64,000 bases of DNA, taken from the NCBI GenBank assembly GCA_016946835.1, contig JACVTC010000150.1:64001-128000 (forward strand), read 5' to 3'. This DNA is from Neocallimastix lanati (nom. inval.). Taxonomy: Eukaryota; Neocallimastigomycota; Neocallimastigomycetes; Neocallimastigales; Neocallimastigaceae. Within the stretch, counting starts at the first letter, position 1. The number at the start of each line of letters is the position of its first letter. Made by a program: the position numbers and the translations under genes. The notes under the pieces were generated by a model. The model searched no databases and was not told where the DNA came from. It saw only the letters and a list, made by a program, of their open reading frames with translations. This document shows positions 1 to 9,188 of this stretch, in pieces.

Positions 1-921
1 ACACTTGTAGACATAAACATTTAACATTAATTAATAAATTTTTACATTTATTTAAAATAAAAAGATATTATTAAGTGATATTAATTCAATATTAATAGCC
101 TTTATTATTATAATAATACGTTCATCATGTAAATTACTTGCCTATCGAATATTTATATTTCCATAGTAATTTTAAATTCATAAATTTTAAATATATATAT
201 TTTTTTGAATATTAATAGTATTTTTAAATATTAGCTACACATTAATTATACATTATACTTTGTAAAATTACTATTAAAATATCTATTCATAATTATCTAA
301 TAATTGATTTTTTTTTTTTTTACCAATAGGTCATTATAAAGTTAACTATCTAATAATATTAGATTATTAGATAGTAAACTTTATAGTTATTTTATTTATC
401 TTATTTATTATATTTTGTTAAAATGAAATATATATATATTTCTCATTCAAATACCATGTTAGCTATAAATATTTTATATTGAAAATGTGAGATCTTAATT
501 ACATTCTAAACAAATATACCCATTTATGTATATAAAATTAAAAGAATAATTCATATTATAATGTAAAAGATATATACATATTTATATATATATATCAATA
601 TAAATTTATAATTATTTTTGTAATAAATTATTAACAAAATATTTATGACAATAGTCCTTTTCATTGATTCAACAGAAAAGACTGTAGTTATAAACAAATC
701 TCTTTAAATTCATTTATCAAAGTAATAAAGAAAAAAAAAAGGTGAACTTTTATTATAATTAAATATCTAAAATAAATTAAAAAATTGAAAGAAAAAAAAA
801 AAAGTACGTGAGATAGAATGAATCAATTCTTATAAGAATATAAATAAGGTGAATTGATATCATCTCTACCAAAAATATAAAATAAAATAAAACAAAAAAT
901 TATCATCTGTGAAATAGATAG

Positions 922-928
<7 letters not shown>
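1..928. other. AT-rich non-coding DNA
   Basis: No open reading frame of meaningful length or coding character is visible on either strand. The stretch is made of A/T runs and short TA-rich motifs. The only structured item is the hairpin at 335-385. It looks like ordinary intergenic DNA of a very AT-rich genome. Confidence 0.7.
335..385. repeat. Long inverted repeat (23-bp arms)
   Basis: Arms at 335-357 and 363-385 are reverse complements over 23 positions with one mismatch, separated by a 5-nt loop. The arm starts TATAAAGTT and continues CTATCTAATAAT. Arms this long are more than the short palindromes expected from AT richness. It could be a transcript-end hairpin or a small remnant of a fold-back element. 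No flanking gene is seen. Confidence 0.75.
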
Positions 929-952
<24 letters not shown>

Positions 953-1138
953 GAAAAGGAATAAATTTTATTTTATAAGTAGATAATCTAGTCGTTACTA
1001 AGCTTCTCACTTAAACCCAAGTGAAATATTATTATGAGATTCAATTTTCATAGATTTGTTGTTTATAATGATTATTATACTATTTGTGCAAAGATGTACT
1101 TAATAAAAAGGACTAGTAATCGGTTCGAGGCTGACTGA

Positions 1139-1170
<32 letters not shown>

Positions 1171-1190
1171 ACTAATCAAAAAGTAACTTG
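929..1190. other. T-tract-bounded sequence flanking the LINE target
   Basis: Two long T tracts (about 930-952 and 1141-1165) bracket about 190 bp of more complex sequence, followed by the site where the full-length LINE inserted. The second LINE copy at 23937 sits next to a similarly arranged stretch: T tract, about 180 bp, T tract, then a similar short sequence. The segment may be part of an older dispersed repeat, but this is inference. No gene was recognised. Confidence 0.35.
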
Positions 1191-1197
1191 AGAGAAC

Positions 1198-1204
<7 letters not shown>
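1191..1204. repeat. Target-site duplication, left copy (LINE 1)
   Basis: AGAGAACTATTAAT lies immediately left of the T tract that forms the 3' tail of the minus-strand LINE. It recurs exactly at 6654-6667, beyond the 5' end of the element. The last T could belong to the tail, so the duplication is 13-14 bp. This is the signature of target-primed reverse transcription. Confidence 0.9.
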
Positions 1205-1229
<25 letters not shown>

Positions 1230-1408
1230 AACGGCAGCAAACTTGTTTCATCTTTATTAATTAAATATTTGATAAAATACATGTAATAAAATAATAAAAA
1301 AAAAAAGATAAAAAAATAAACAAAAAATAAAACACAAAATAAAAATAAAATAATGGTATAATATATTCTAGTTTCATTTAATTAATATTTGTAAGACTTC
1401 ACAAGGGC

Positions 1409-1432
1409 ATTATTATACTGAAGTATAATAAT
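1409..1432 (-). other. 3' UTR hairpin of the LINE
   Basis: A perfect 10-bp stem (ATTATTATAC / GTATAATAAT) closes a 4-nt loop about 180 nt upstream of the poly(A) tail in element sense. The same hairpin is present in the truncated copy at 24154-24177. Many LINE reverse transcriptases recognise a 3' stem-loop of their RNA, so this is a candidate recognition structure. The function is inferred. Confidence 0.6.
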
Positions 1433-1463
1433 TAACTTTGACTTCGCAATGTTAATCATAATT

Positions 1464-4400
1464 TTAAGATACAAAATTATGATCTTCATTGGTTGCGCTA
1501 GCCCTGCTGGCCTGTCTTACTGTTTCTTCAGCATTGACGCTCTTGGTAGTAGTAGTACGATTCGATTTGAACCTATTGAACAAAGACCATTGCTGGCCAA
1601 TAGCAATAGGTATAATCGATTGGAGAAGTGCCGCAGTAACCACTAAGAACGGAGTATCAGAATAAGCACCTGATTTCATCTGGCACTTAAATAGATCCTT
1701 CCATTCCCTTGTACTGTTATTAATACTTCGACCTCCAAGAAGGAAATTAAACACTTTTTCACACACACTAGAATCAATATACACATTATTTTCAATACTA
1801 TTACTAACATTACTAAAAATACTATTACTAATATTATTATTACTATTATAACTATTACTATTATTACTATTACTATTATCATTATTACTATTAACAATAT
1901 CATTTGTTAGGTTGCCACGGTAAAAAGCATTATATAAAAATGAAATTTTATCATTAACTTTACTACGAGTATGATTGAAAAAGGGACAATCAATTAACCA
2001 ATGACTTATCCATTGTTTATTACTTTTACAACAGGGACAAAAATTAGGACACATTTGGTCCACTATTTTTGCAGCTTTAGCAATTCTAGCATCTAATCTA
2101 TATCCGCTTCGTGCTCTCAATAGCCAATAGAAACCATATGAAAGATCAGGATAGTCATAACAAAGTTTTATAAATTTTGATGTTTCTTCGAATTTGTTTT
2201 TGTCATAAAACTCAGCTTTAATAGAATTGATTTTCATATCTCTTTTCCAATAAAAATCCTTGATTTTATTATCGTTATTACCTCTTTTCTCTAGTTTACG
2301 TTTAAGAGTTCTACTTTCTTTTGTCCATGTATATTTTCTAGATTTTGGAATATTATTAACTAAATAGGAAATAATACAATTTGAATTTTTCCATTTATCA
2401 AAACATTTGACCTGAGACAAAGCACACTTAGCTGACAATGGAGGAATATGTAAATCTTTTGAAATAGAATATACATTAATAAATGATTTGGCTTTTTGTA
2501 TACCTGCAATCCATCTTAATCCTTTATTAATTAATTTCTGAGTATTATTTGTTCTCGTTTTATTCGAACCAAGTAAAGGTGCAAAGTAAGAGACTTTACT
2601 AAGTACATAAGAGTTAATTATAATCTTCTTAAATGGAATAGGAATTTTGGAATTTGAAAGAAATTTACTAACAGAAAAGAGAGCTTTAGTTACTTTAGAG
2701 TTAAGTAATTTAATAATAGGTTTCAACGATAAGCTTTTATCAAATGGTATACCTAAATAGGTATAACATTTAGTTATTGGAATTGGTTGACCAGCAAGAT
2801 AAAAAGTAGGATCTCTTTTATTTTGAAAAAGAGGTGTGTCTGGTCGAATCACCATCGTTGCACACTTATTAATTCCAAAATTCATCATATTAAATTTAGC
2901 CCATTCATTCACCTTCTTAAGCATTTTTTTCAACTTAGTTCTTGACGGTGCACATAGAACAATATCATCTGCAAAGAGTCCACCACAACATCTAGATTCG
3001 CCTAAAGGAATTCCAAGTTCTGAAACATCATTAAAAATGTCATTAATAAAAAGATTGAAAAGAATTGGTGATAGTGGACAACCTTGTCTAACTCCTTTCA
3101 TAATATTAAAAGATTCCGAATATTGATCATCAATTTTAACACTAGCTTTGGATGTCAAATATAGATTTTTTATAAATTGATAACATTTACCTCTAATACC
3201 TAAAGCATCTAATTTATATAAAATATTACCTATTGGAACAGAATCATATGCCTTTTTTAAATCTAGAAAAGCTAGGTAAGTTTCTTTATTATCATTTTTA
3301 CGCCTTTGACAAATTTCTCGAATTGAAATAAATAAACTAACACATTCTTCTTTAGTACGAAATCCAAATTGCTCTGGCCTAATAAAATTATTTTTAAGTC
3401 CATATTCTGAAATTCTTTTGGAGACTATTTTCGAAATGAGTTTAATACCATTGTTAATCAGAGAGATACCTCGATAATTGTCACAATCAGATAGATCATC
3501 TCCTTTTTTAGGAATAGATATAATACTTGCTTCATTCCATGAGCTAGGAAATTCTCCATTCCAAATTCTTGAGTATATCTTCTGTAAACAATTTAAACCA
3601 GAAGAAGAATTATTTACTGAATTTTCGTCATCTGGAGGAATTAAAGCTTTATAAAATTCAATAGGAATTCCATCCGGGCCTGATGCTTTAAAATTTGGAG
3701 TAGCCAAAATTGCTTCTCTAATTTCTTCTATACTGATGTCTTGATTTATATCCCATTCATTGTGTCTCGTATACCTAATTGTTCCATTGGAAAATTTATT
3801 ATACCATTCGATTAATGCACTATTGATATCAGAATGGCTTGAAGCAAGTTTTTTATAGTGATTGTGCCATACTTCTAACTGTTCTTTAGTAGAAGTAGCT
3901 AGTTTACCATTTTTGTCCTTTACTGGAGAATTTGACATATTTTTAAATTTATCTACTTTTGCTGTTGTTTTAAGCCATTTCCAAGCTTTTTTAGGGTTAT
4001 GAGATTTCATATATTCACATCCTGTATTAATCCAATGTTGGTATTCAGTTTTCCTATAAATATTACACATATGATGAATAATTTTGCACATTCTATTATA
4101 TTTATCAATTAATTCTTCAAATTCATCTAAATTATGATAAGAACCTCTTCTTTTAATGGATTTATATAATTTCATTTTGAGTTTTTGCAAATTAAATATT
4201 TTCTGCGACATATGAAAAAAAGATTTTCGAACTTCTGAAATTGACGTGATATTAAGTTCCTTAGCAATATTGAATGAAGTTGAAATAAATTTCTTTGAAA
4301 TATCATCAATACTAATATTAGGATCTGGAATCACTTCCTCTAATACACTAAAATAGTTGTTGTCAAAAATTGATTCTTTTTCATTTATACATTTTAATCT

Positions 4401-5987
4401 ATCCCATTTAACTGTCTTTTTAGGCAGAGAGAAAGAATTATCTGAATTAACTGATGAAAAACATTTACCTTTTATTAATAAAGGTTTATGATCCGAAATG
4501 GGGGGAAAGTCAATAAAAGTACCATATGAAAGTAAATCTAACATATGATCATTGACAATCGCATGATCTATATCAGATTCTCTATTACCTCTACTCCATG
4601 AAATTGGGGAGCCCCATAAGGGAAGAATTTTCCAATTACTAAATTTAGAGAGCAAATTACTTAATTTCTCAGTAGGTAAATTAAAATCACCAACCAACAT
4701 TGAAGGATGAGAAGAGTGACTATTTAACCAAGACAATATTTCAATTCTAGCAGCTCTAGCATGAAGGCTATGGCCACTATGAGGTACGTACACATTACCA
4801 ATAGAACATTTAGTGAAATTCCAAAAATTATAAGTATACAAGGAAATAATATACTCATAAGTGTTGTTTTCAAGAGAGGCTTGACAAGAATTATGAAACC
4901 CAATATAAAGACCTCTTTTACCGGGAATTTCATTATTAGCTTTTTTGAAGAAATGTTTGTAGTTTTTTAATGATACTCGACATGGATATTTACTGCTAGA
5001 ACCTGAACCATTTCCTGTTTCCTGAAAGCATAAGAAAAGTGGTTTGTACATTGAAATAAAGAATTCAACACTGTCTTTTTTATCAAAGTTCCATCCATTA
5101 GTATTCCAACTGACACATAGAGAAAATTCTTTAACTGTATTATTATTAATATAAGTGTTATTAATATTATTGGAATTATTATAATTGATTGAACTGAAAT
5201 TTGAATTTGAATCTGAGCTTGAAACTGAATTTAAACATAAATTTGAAATTGAACTTGAACTTGTACTTGAACTTGAACTTGTACTTGAACTTGTACTTGA
5301 ACTTGTACTTGAACTTGAACTTGAACTTGAAATTGTACTTGAACTTGGACTTGAACTTGAACTTGAACCTGTACTTGAACTTGTACTTAAACTTGTACTT
5401 GAACTTGAACTTGAACCTGTACTTGAACTTGTACTTAAACTTGTACTTGAACTTGAACTTGAGCTTGTACTTGAACTTGTACTTGAACTTGAACTTGAGC
5501 TTGTACTTGAACTTGAACATGAATCTGTATTTGAACTTGAATTTGAATTTTGACTTGAATCTGCATTTGAATTTGAAGTAGTGAATAAGTTGATATTATA
5601 AGATGAATTCACTTTTTCTGATAAGGCAAAATGTTTCCTTTTGAGTGAAGAAAAACTGTATTTATGATTCCTTTTGCTACAATTAATAACGTTAATTGAA
5701 GCACGTTTGAAACTATTAACAATACAATCAGTAATAGATGTTAATTCTTCTTCATTACCTACTATTTTAATTTTAAAGAATGCATCATTAAAATTAGCAA
5801 TACGTTTAACTGATAAAACCTTATCATTTAATTCATTCAGAGTTTTCTTTAAATGTCTTCTCATTTTGATTTCTGGCCAAGATCGAAGTCCGCGGATAAA
5901 GAGTAGTTTCGTATTCTCCATTGGTATACCGTGGCACCTTGAACCTCTTAGAATGAAATTCTTATTTCTTATAAATTGGATTTCCAT
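1464..5987 (-). CDS. LINE single-ORF protein: RRM-like N-terminus, Ser-rich linker, APE-type endonuclease, reverse transcriptase, Cys/His cluster
   Basis: This 1507-residue protein should nick target DNA and copy its own RNA at the nick. Residues about 25-110 have a beta-alpha-beta-beta-alpha-beta pattern resembling an RNA-recognition fold, which may replace a separate ORF1; this is inference. Residues about 136-265 are almost all serine and threonine. From about 287 to 500 there is an endonuclease/exonuclease/phosphatase domain with SWNTNGW, CFQET, GDFN (near 432) and SDHKPL (near 498). Reverse transcriptase follows at about 770-1060, with SGPDGIP, FLDLKKAYDS, GVRQGCPLSP (near 963), the catalytic FADD (near 1003) and YLGIPF. 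A C-x2-C, H-x4-C type cluster lies near 1315-1340 and is typical of the C-termini of many LINE proteins. The start codon sits after the 5' UTR with no better upstream ATG in frame. The protein class is secure; the clade is not. Confidence 0.93.
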   Translation of the reverse strand: MEIQFIRNKNFILRGSRCHGIPMENTKLLFIRGLRSWPEIKMRRHLKKTLNELNDKVLSVKRIANFNDAFFKIKIVGNEEELTSITDCIVNSFKRASINVINCSKRNHKYSFSSLKRKHFALSEKVNSSYNINLFTTSNSNADSSQNSNSSSNTDSCSSSSTSSSSSSSTSSSTSSSSSSSTSLSTSSSTGSSSSSSTSLSTSSSTGSSSSSSPSSSTISSSSSSSSTSSSTSSSTSSSSSTSSSSISNLCLNSVSSSDSNSNFSSINYNNSNNINNTYINNNTVKEFSLCVSWNTNGWNFDKKDSVEFFISMYKPLFLCFQETGNGSGSSSKYPCRVSLKNYKHFFKKANNEIPGKRGLYIGFHNSCQASLENNTYEYIISLYTYNFWNFTKCSIGNVYVPHSGHSLHARAARIEILSWLNSHSSHPSMLVGDFNLPTEKLSNLLSKFSNWKILPLWGSPISWSRGNRESDIDHAIVNDHMLDLLSYGTFIDFPPISDHKPLLIKGKCFSSVNSDNSFSLPKKTVKWDRLKCINEKESIFDNNYFSVLEEVIPDPNISIDDISKKFISTSFNIAKELNITSISEVRKSFFHMSQKIFNLQKLKMKLYKSIKRRGSYHNLDEFEELIDKYNRMCKIIHHMCNIYRKTEYQHWINTGCEYMKSHNPKKAWKWLKTTAKVDKFKNMSNSPVKDKNGKLATSTKEQLEVWHNHYKKLASSHSDINSALIEWYNKFSNGTIRYTRHNEWDINQDISIEEIREAILATPNFKASGPDGIPIEFYKALIPPDDENSVNNSSSGLNCLQKIYSRIWNGEFPSSWNEASIISIPKKGDDLSDCDNYRGISLINNGIKLISKIVSKRISEYGLKNNFIRPEQFGFRTKEECVSLFISIREICQRRKNDNKETYLAFLDLKKAYDSVPIGNILYKLDALGIRGKCYQFIKNLYLTSKASVKIDDQYSESFNIMKGVRQGCPLSPILFNLFINDIFNDVSELGIPLGESRCCGGLFADDIVLCAPSRTKLKKMLKKVNEWAKFNMMNFGINKCATMVIRPDTPLFQNKRDPTFYLAGQPIPITKCYTYLGIPFDKSLSLKPIIKLLNSKVTKALFSVSKFLSNSKIPIPFKKIIINSYVLSKVSYFAPLLGSNKTRTNNTQKLINKGLRWIAGIQKAKSFINVYSISKDLHIPPLSAKCALSQVKCFDKWKNSNCIISYLVNNIPKSRKYTWTKESRTLKRKLEKRGNNDNKIKDFYWKRDMKINSIKAEFYDKNKFEETSKFIKLCYDYPDLSYGFYWLLRARSGYRLDARIAKAAKIVDQMCPNFCPCCKSNKQWISHWLIDCPFFNHTRSKVNDKISFLYNAFYRGNLTNDIVNSNNDNSNSNNSNSYNSNNNISNSIFSNVSNSIENNVYIDSSVCEKVFNFLLGGRSINNSTREWKDLFKCQMKSGAYSDTPFLVVTAALLQSIIPIAIGQQWSLFNRFKSNRTTTTKSVNAEETVRQASRASATNEDHNFVS
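5190..5580 (-). repeat. In-frame serine-codon repeat inside the LINE ORF
   Basis: A degenerate tandem array of the 6-bp unit TTCAAG/TACAAG (AAGTTC on the minus strand) stays in frame and encodes a Ser/Thr tract of about 130 residues between the N-terminal domain and the endonuclease. The higher-order period of 18-60 bp suggests replication slippage. All three reading frames on both strands stay open here, which produces several spurious ORFs. Confidence 0.85.
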
Positions 5988-6601
5988 AATAGTAATAAAA
6001 AACTAAAAATTAATAACTAAAAAAAAAAAAAAAAAATAAAAAAAAAGTCAATTTTTATTATAAAGTCTTGAGTATAATGAGAATTGTAATAATTTTATAT
6101 CTTTTTGGAGTAAATAATTTCGATAATTAGTAGTTTGTTGAATGATTGAAAAATAATTTGATTTAGCACTTTTTTCAGTATATTATTTAAATTGAATATC
6201 ATAAAGTATTTAATGACTAAGATTGAATTGATGAAATAAAATGGCACAAAATTAGTAAAGAGTTAAATAAATTACTACAAGATTTAGAGTGAATCAATCT
6301 CTTACAACGTGATACATGAAATATAAAGTTGAAATACAATTGAATACAATAGATTCTTACATGAGAATAGTAATACTACATGAAAATAGAAATACAATGA
6401 AAATGTATTACTAATTCTTGGGTGTAACTTATTTAACAATGTTCCAAAAATGCACCATTATATTCCGCAGTGAGTGTTCACCAGAAAAATTTTACCAATA
6501 ACATTACCATTGCGCATAATGTTATTAATTAACACAAAATATAACTTTACTACTATTTTGCACCAGTACTGTGGATCTACTTTATAAGAGTAAAGTTAAT
6601 T

Positions 6602-6652
6602 CCCCTTGCAGGCGATTTAAATACATAAATCGAGTACACCCCTGCTCGGGGG
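6602..6652 (-). other. Nested stem structure at the exact 5' end of the LINE
   Basis: Three nested complementary pairs lie within 51 nt: CCCC (6602-6605) with GGGG (6648-6651), GCAGG (6608-6612) with CCTGC (6641-6645), and CGATTTA (6613-6619) with TAAATCG (6626-6632). The 2-nt internal loop is TT opposite TC. The innermost loop is 6 nt. The structure ends one base from the target duplication, so it forms the 5' terminus of the element RNA. It is the most GC-rich spot of the non-coding element. A role in transcription start, translation or RNA processing is possible; no ribozyme fold is demonstrated. Confidence 0.65.
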
Positions 6653-6653
6653 A

Positions 6654-6667
6654 AGAGAACTATTAAT
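6654..6667. repeat. Target-site duplication, right copy (LINE 1)
   Basis: Exact copy of AGAGAACTATTAAT found at 1191-1204. It follows directly after the 5' terminus of the LINE. Confidence 0.9.
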
Positions 6668-7403
6668 ATGACTGGGTAAAATATCGATAGGGTAATCTCC
6701 TCGAAACTAACTATATAAAAAACAACAATAAACATAAAACTCTAATAAACTTTTTTTTTTTTTTTTTTTTTTTTTATTTTTAAATATATTTATCCCTAAC
6801 CCCTCTTTTCATTTTTTTTCTCTATAGAATTTAAATTTTTAAATGATAACACTTTAAATAGTATAATACTTTTTGTTTATTTTTATTTTTATTTTTTTTT
6901 TATTATTTATTTATTTTATTAATATTTTCTTAAATTTTTATTTCTTAAAATTATTATTTTTTTTTTTGATTTGTTTTTTTTTTTTTTTACAATTTTTTTT
7001 ATTATTTACATCTTTTTTTTATTTTCTTACATTTATTTTTCTTTTCTTTTTTCCTTTTTATACTTATACTTCATTACTTAAATTTTATATTTTATGCTTT
7101 TTTTTTTTTTTTTCTTTCTACATTTTTTATTTTTTTTATTTTTACTTTAATTTTATTTTGAATTATATATCATTCTAGAATTTAAAAATTACTCTTTATT
7201 AAAAAATAAAATATTAAATATAATTAAAATATATTGTTAAAAAAAAAAAAATAAAGTAATTATTTACTTCTATAATTAAATAGGACCATTACCTACTTTT
7301 ATTATTATTATTATTATTATTTTTTTATATATATATATATTTAATATTTTATCTTTCAATATCTTCTTTTATAATTTCTATTCTATTTTGTATTCTAATT
7401 TAT
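6668..7403. other. Intergenic, T-rich
   Basis: Spacer between the LINE 5' end and the stop codon of the GH43 gene. It is dominated by T runs; the F-rich frame around 6873-7178 is only a reading of poly-T. The part next to 7403 would hold the 3' UTR of the GH43 gene, but no specific end signal can be picked out in this AT-rich context. Confidence 0.6.
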
Positions 7404-8981
7404 TTAAAAGACAATAACCATAGAAAGAACAAGAAGAACAAGAGCAACAAGGCTACTGTATTCCATGGAACGAAGAGAACCAGATTCAACTGGAGCTGGA
7501 GTACCACCAATAAGTTGCCATGATTCAATGGTAGCGTTAGCAGAGGCAACAAAGAAGAGATCCTTAACACCAGAAGTGTTAGTAAGGTCAGCAGAAACTT
7601 CCTTTAATTCCTTGCTTTCTGGAATTTCAACGTAACCAAGAACTGGACCATTTTCATTATCAACACTAATTCTAATGGTAGCACCCTTAGCAGAGGAAGC
7701 CTTAAGAGTAATAGACTTGGCATCACCTAAGAAAACATTGGAAACACCAGTCCAAGAACCCTTGTCGTATTGAACTTGAGTAACTTCACCCTGACCACTG
7801 ATATTAATACCACTGTTCCAGGCATTGTTAGCAGCATATTGAAGCTTAGAACCATCAACATCCTTAACTTGTTGAACACCAGTTAAATCACCCTTAGCCT
7901 TTCCGAATTTACCATCAGCAAATGGTAATTCATTAACATGAGTAGTACGGTAACCTCTTTGTTCATTGAAGATTTGCTTGTTAAGCCATTCAGCGTGGTA
8001 GAAAATGTAGTATTTGTCCTTGAAGTTAATAATAGTGTGGTGATTGTTACCACCAGTACCGAAGAAATCTTCTGGGTTGTTGAAGACAACATCTTGGTAT
8101 TCGTATGGACCTAATGGATTTTGACTGGTCATGTAAGCAATTCTACCATTACCTAAAGTACCATTGAAGAAGTTAGTACAGTAAGAATAGTAGTAGGTGC
8201 TACCAATCTTGTTGATACCAGAATCTTCGAAAGACCATGGAGCTTCAATAGGTTTTGGTTCACCATCAAGACTAACCATATCAGCACCTAACTTGACAAC
8301 ACGGTGAGTCTTTGGACTTGGAGCATTTTCAGCTTCAAGAGTATCGTTGACAGAATTTCCTGGAATACCACCACCAAAGAAGAGATAACCAGTTTCATTT
8401 TCATCATTATCAACTAAAGCAGCTGGATCGAAGATCCAGGTAACCTTATCACAGGTTGGAGTGTTCTTATCAATAAGAGGCTTACCAATTGGATCGGTGA
8501 ATGGACCAGTTGGAGAATCACTAGAAACAACACCAACACCGTTACCACTGTTGGCGAAGTAAAGGAAGAATTTTTCCTTACCATTAATCTTCTTGTGAAC
8601 GGCGTATGGAGCCCAAGAGTTAGTGGCCCAGCTAGCAGTATTACCCTTACCAGCAACTGGAATAGAACCATGATCCATCCAGTTAACTAAATCGTCAGAA
8701 GACATAAGGTTAAGGGAAACAATCTTAGCATAATCGTTTCCAGTTTCGTATTTGTTAGCTACAGAACCATCATTGGTAGCATAGACATAGATTCTGTCAT
8801 TGTAAACCATAACACCTGGATCAGCACTGTATCTAACAGTTGAAAGTGGGTTGTTGTTAGCAACATCCTTGTAAGACTTTCCAACGGTAACACCTTCGAA
8901 AGACTTAGCACCTTCAGCTGAAACACTGCTCATTAAAGCAGCAGCAATAGCAATAGCAGACTTAAATAATTGATTCTTCAT
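7404..8981 (-). CDS. Secreted, probably GPI-anchored GH43 glycoside hydrolase with C-terminal beta-rich (CBM6-like) module
   Basis: The 525-residue protein starts with a signal peptide (about 1-22). The GH43 five-bladed propeller spans about 45-365. The three catalytic acids can be placed: D54 in SADPGVMVY (base), D185 in WIFDPAAL (pKa modulator) and E252 in SFEDSGINK (general acid). The conserved histidines follow in GGNNHHTIINF (about 310-320). Family members hydrolyse arabinose or xylose linkages in xylan or arabinan; the exact specificity cannot be read. Residues about 370-493 form a second beta-rich module resembling CBM6-type modules that often follow GH43. The last 25 residues are Ser/Gly and then strongly hydrophobic (LVALVLLVLSMVIVF), as in a GPI-attachment signal. 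No dockerin is present, so the enzyme is probably surface-bound rather than cellulosomal. The gene has no introns and a richer codon usage than its surroundings, compatible with bacterial origin. Confidence 0.9.
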   Translation of the reverse strand: MKNQLFKSAIAIAAALMSSVSAEGAKSFEGVTVGKSYKDVANNNPLSTVRYSADPGVMVYNDRIYVYATNDGSVANKYETGNDYAKIVSLNLMSSDDLVNWMDHGSIPVAGKGNTASWATNSWAPYAVHKKINGKEKFFLYFANSGNGVGVVSSDSPTGPFTDPIGKPLIDKNTPTCDKVTWIFDPAALVDNDENETGYLFFGGGIPGNSVNDTLEAENAPSPKTHRVVKLGADMVSLDGEPKPIEAPWSFEDSGINKIGSTYYYSYCTNFFNGTLGNGRIAYMTSQNPLGPYEYQDVVFNNPEDFFGTGGNNHHTIINFKDKYYIFYHAEWLNKQIFNEQRGYRTTHVNELPFADGKFGKAKGDLTGVQQVKDVDGSKLQYAANNAWNSGINISGQGEVTQVQYDKGSWTGVSNVFLGDAKSITLKASSAKGATIRISVDNENGPVLGYVEIPESKELKEVSADLTNTSGVKDLFFVASANATIESWQLIGGTPAPVESGSLRSMEYSSLVALVLLVLSMVIVF

Positions 8982-9153
8982 TTTTTTTTACAAAAAAAAA
9001 AAATATATATATATTTTTTATTTAGATTAAATTAAATTAAAATTTTATTTATAATTTTATTATATATGCCCTGATATATAATTCTTTAAATATTTAATAA
9101 TTTGGAAATAAAAATTATTTTTTATATATTTTCCTATTATTTATATTTTTGGA

Positions 9154-9188
<35 letters not shown>

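Larger units (their letters stand above)
1205..6653 (-). mobile_element. Full-length non-LTR (LINE) retrotransposon
   Basis: The element runs on the minus strand. Its 5' end is at 6653 with a G/C-rich structured terminus, followed by a 5' UTR of about 666 nt, one long ORF (5987-1464), a 3' UTR of about 230 nt and a poly(A) tail, seen as a T tract at 1205-1229. Exact 14-bp target duplications flank it. No internal stop interrupts the 1507-codon ORF, so it is structurally intact. A 5'-truncated copy of very high identity lies at 23937-25937. Together these suggest recent activity of the family. Endonuclease, reverse transcriptase and a C-terminal Cys/His cluster are all in one ORF. An L1/Tx1-like affinity is possible but unproven. 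Confidence 0.93.

Noticed and set aside
1105-1165. GGTTCGAGGCTGACT followed by a T tract, resembling a pol III B box and terminator
   Set aside because: No A box at proper distance and no cloverleaf could be folded; a single short match is not enough for a tRNA or SINE call.
1449-1646. 65-codon plus-strand frame repeated at 24194-24391
   Set aside because: Antisense of the LINE C-terminus; repeated because the LINE is repeated.
5179-5581. Three overlapping low-complexity frames (Lys/Phe, Glu/Leu, Asn/Leu)
   Set aside because: Shadow frames of the serine-codon hexamer array in the LINE ORF.
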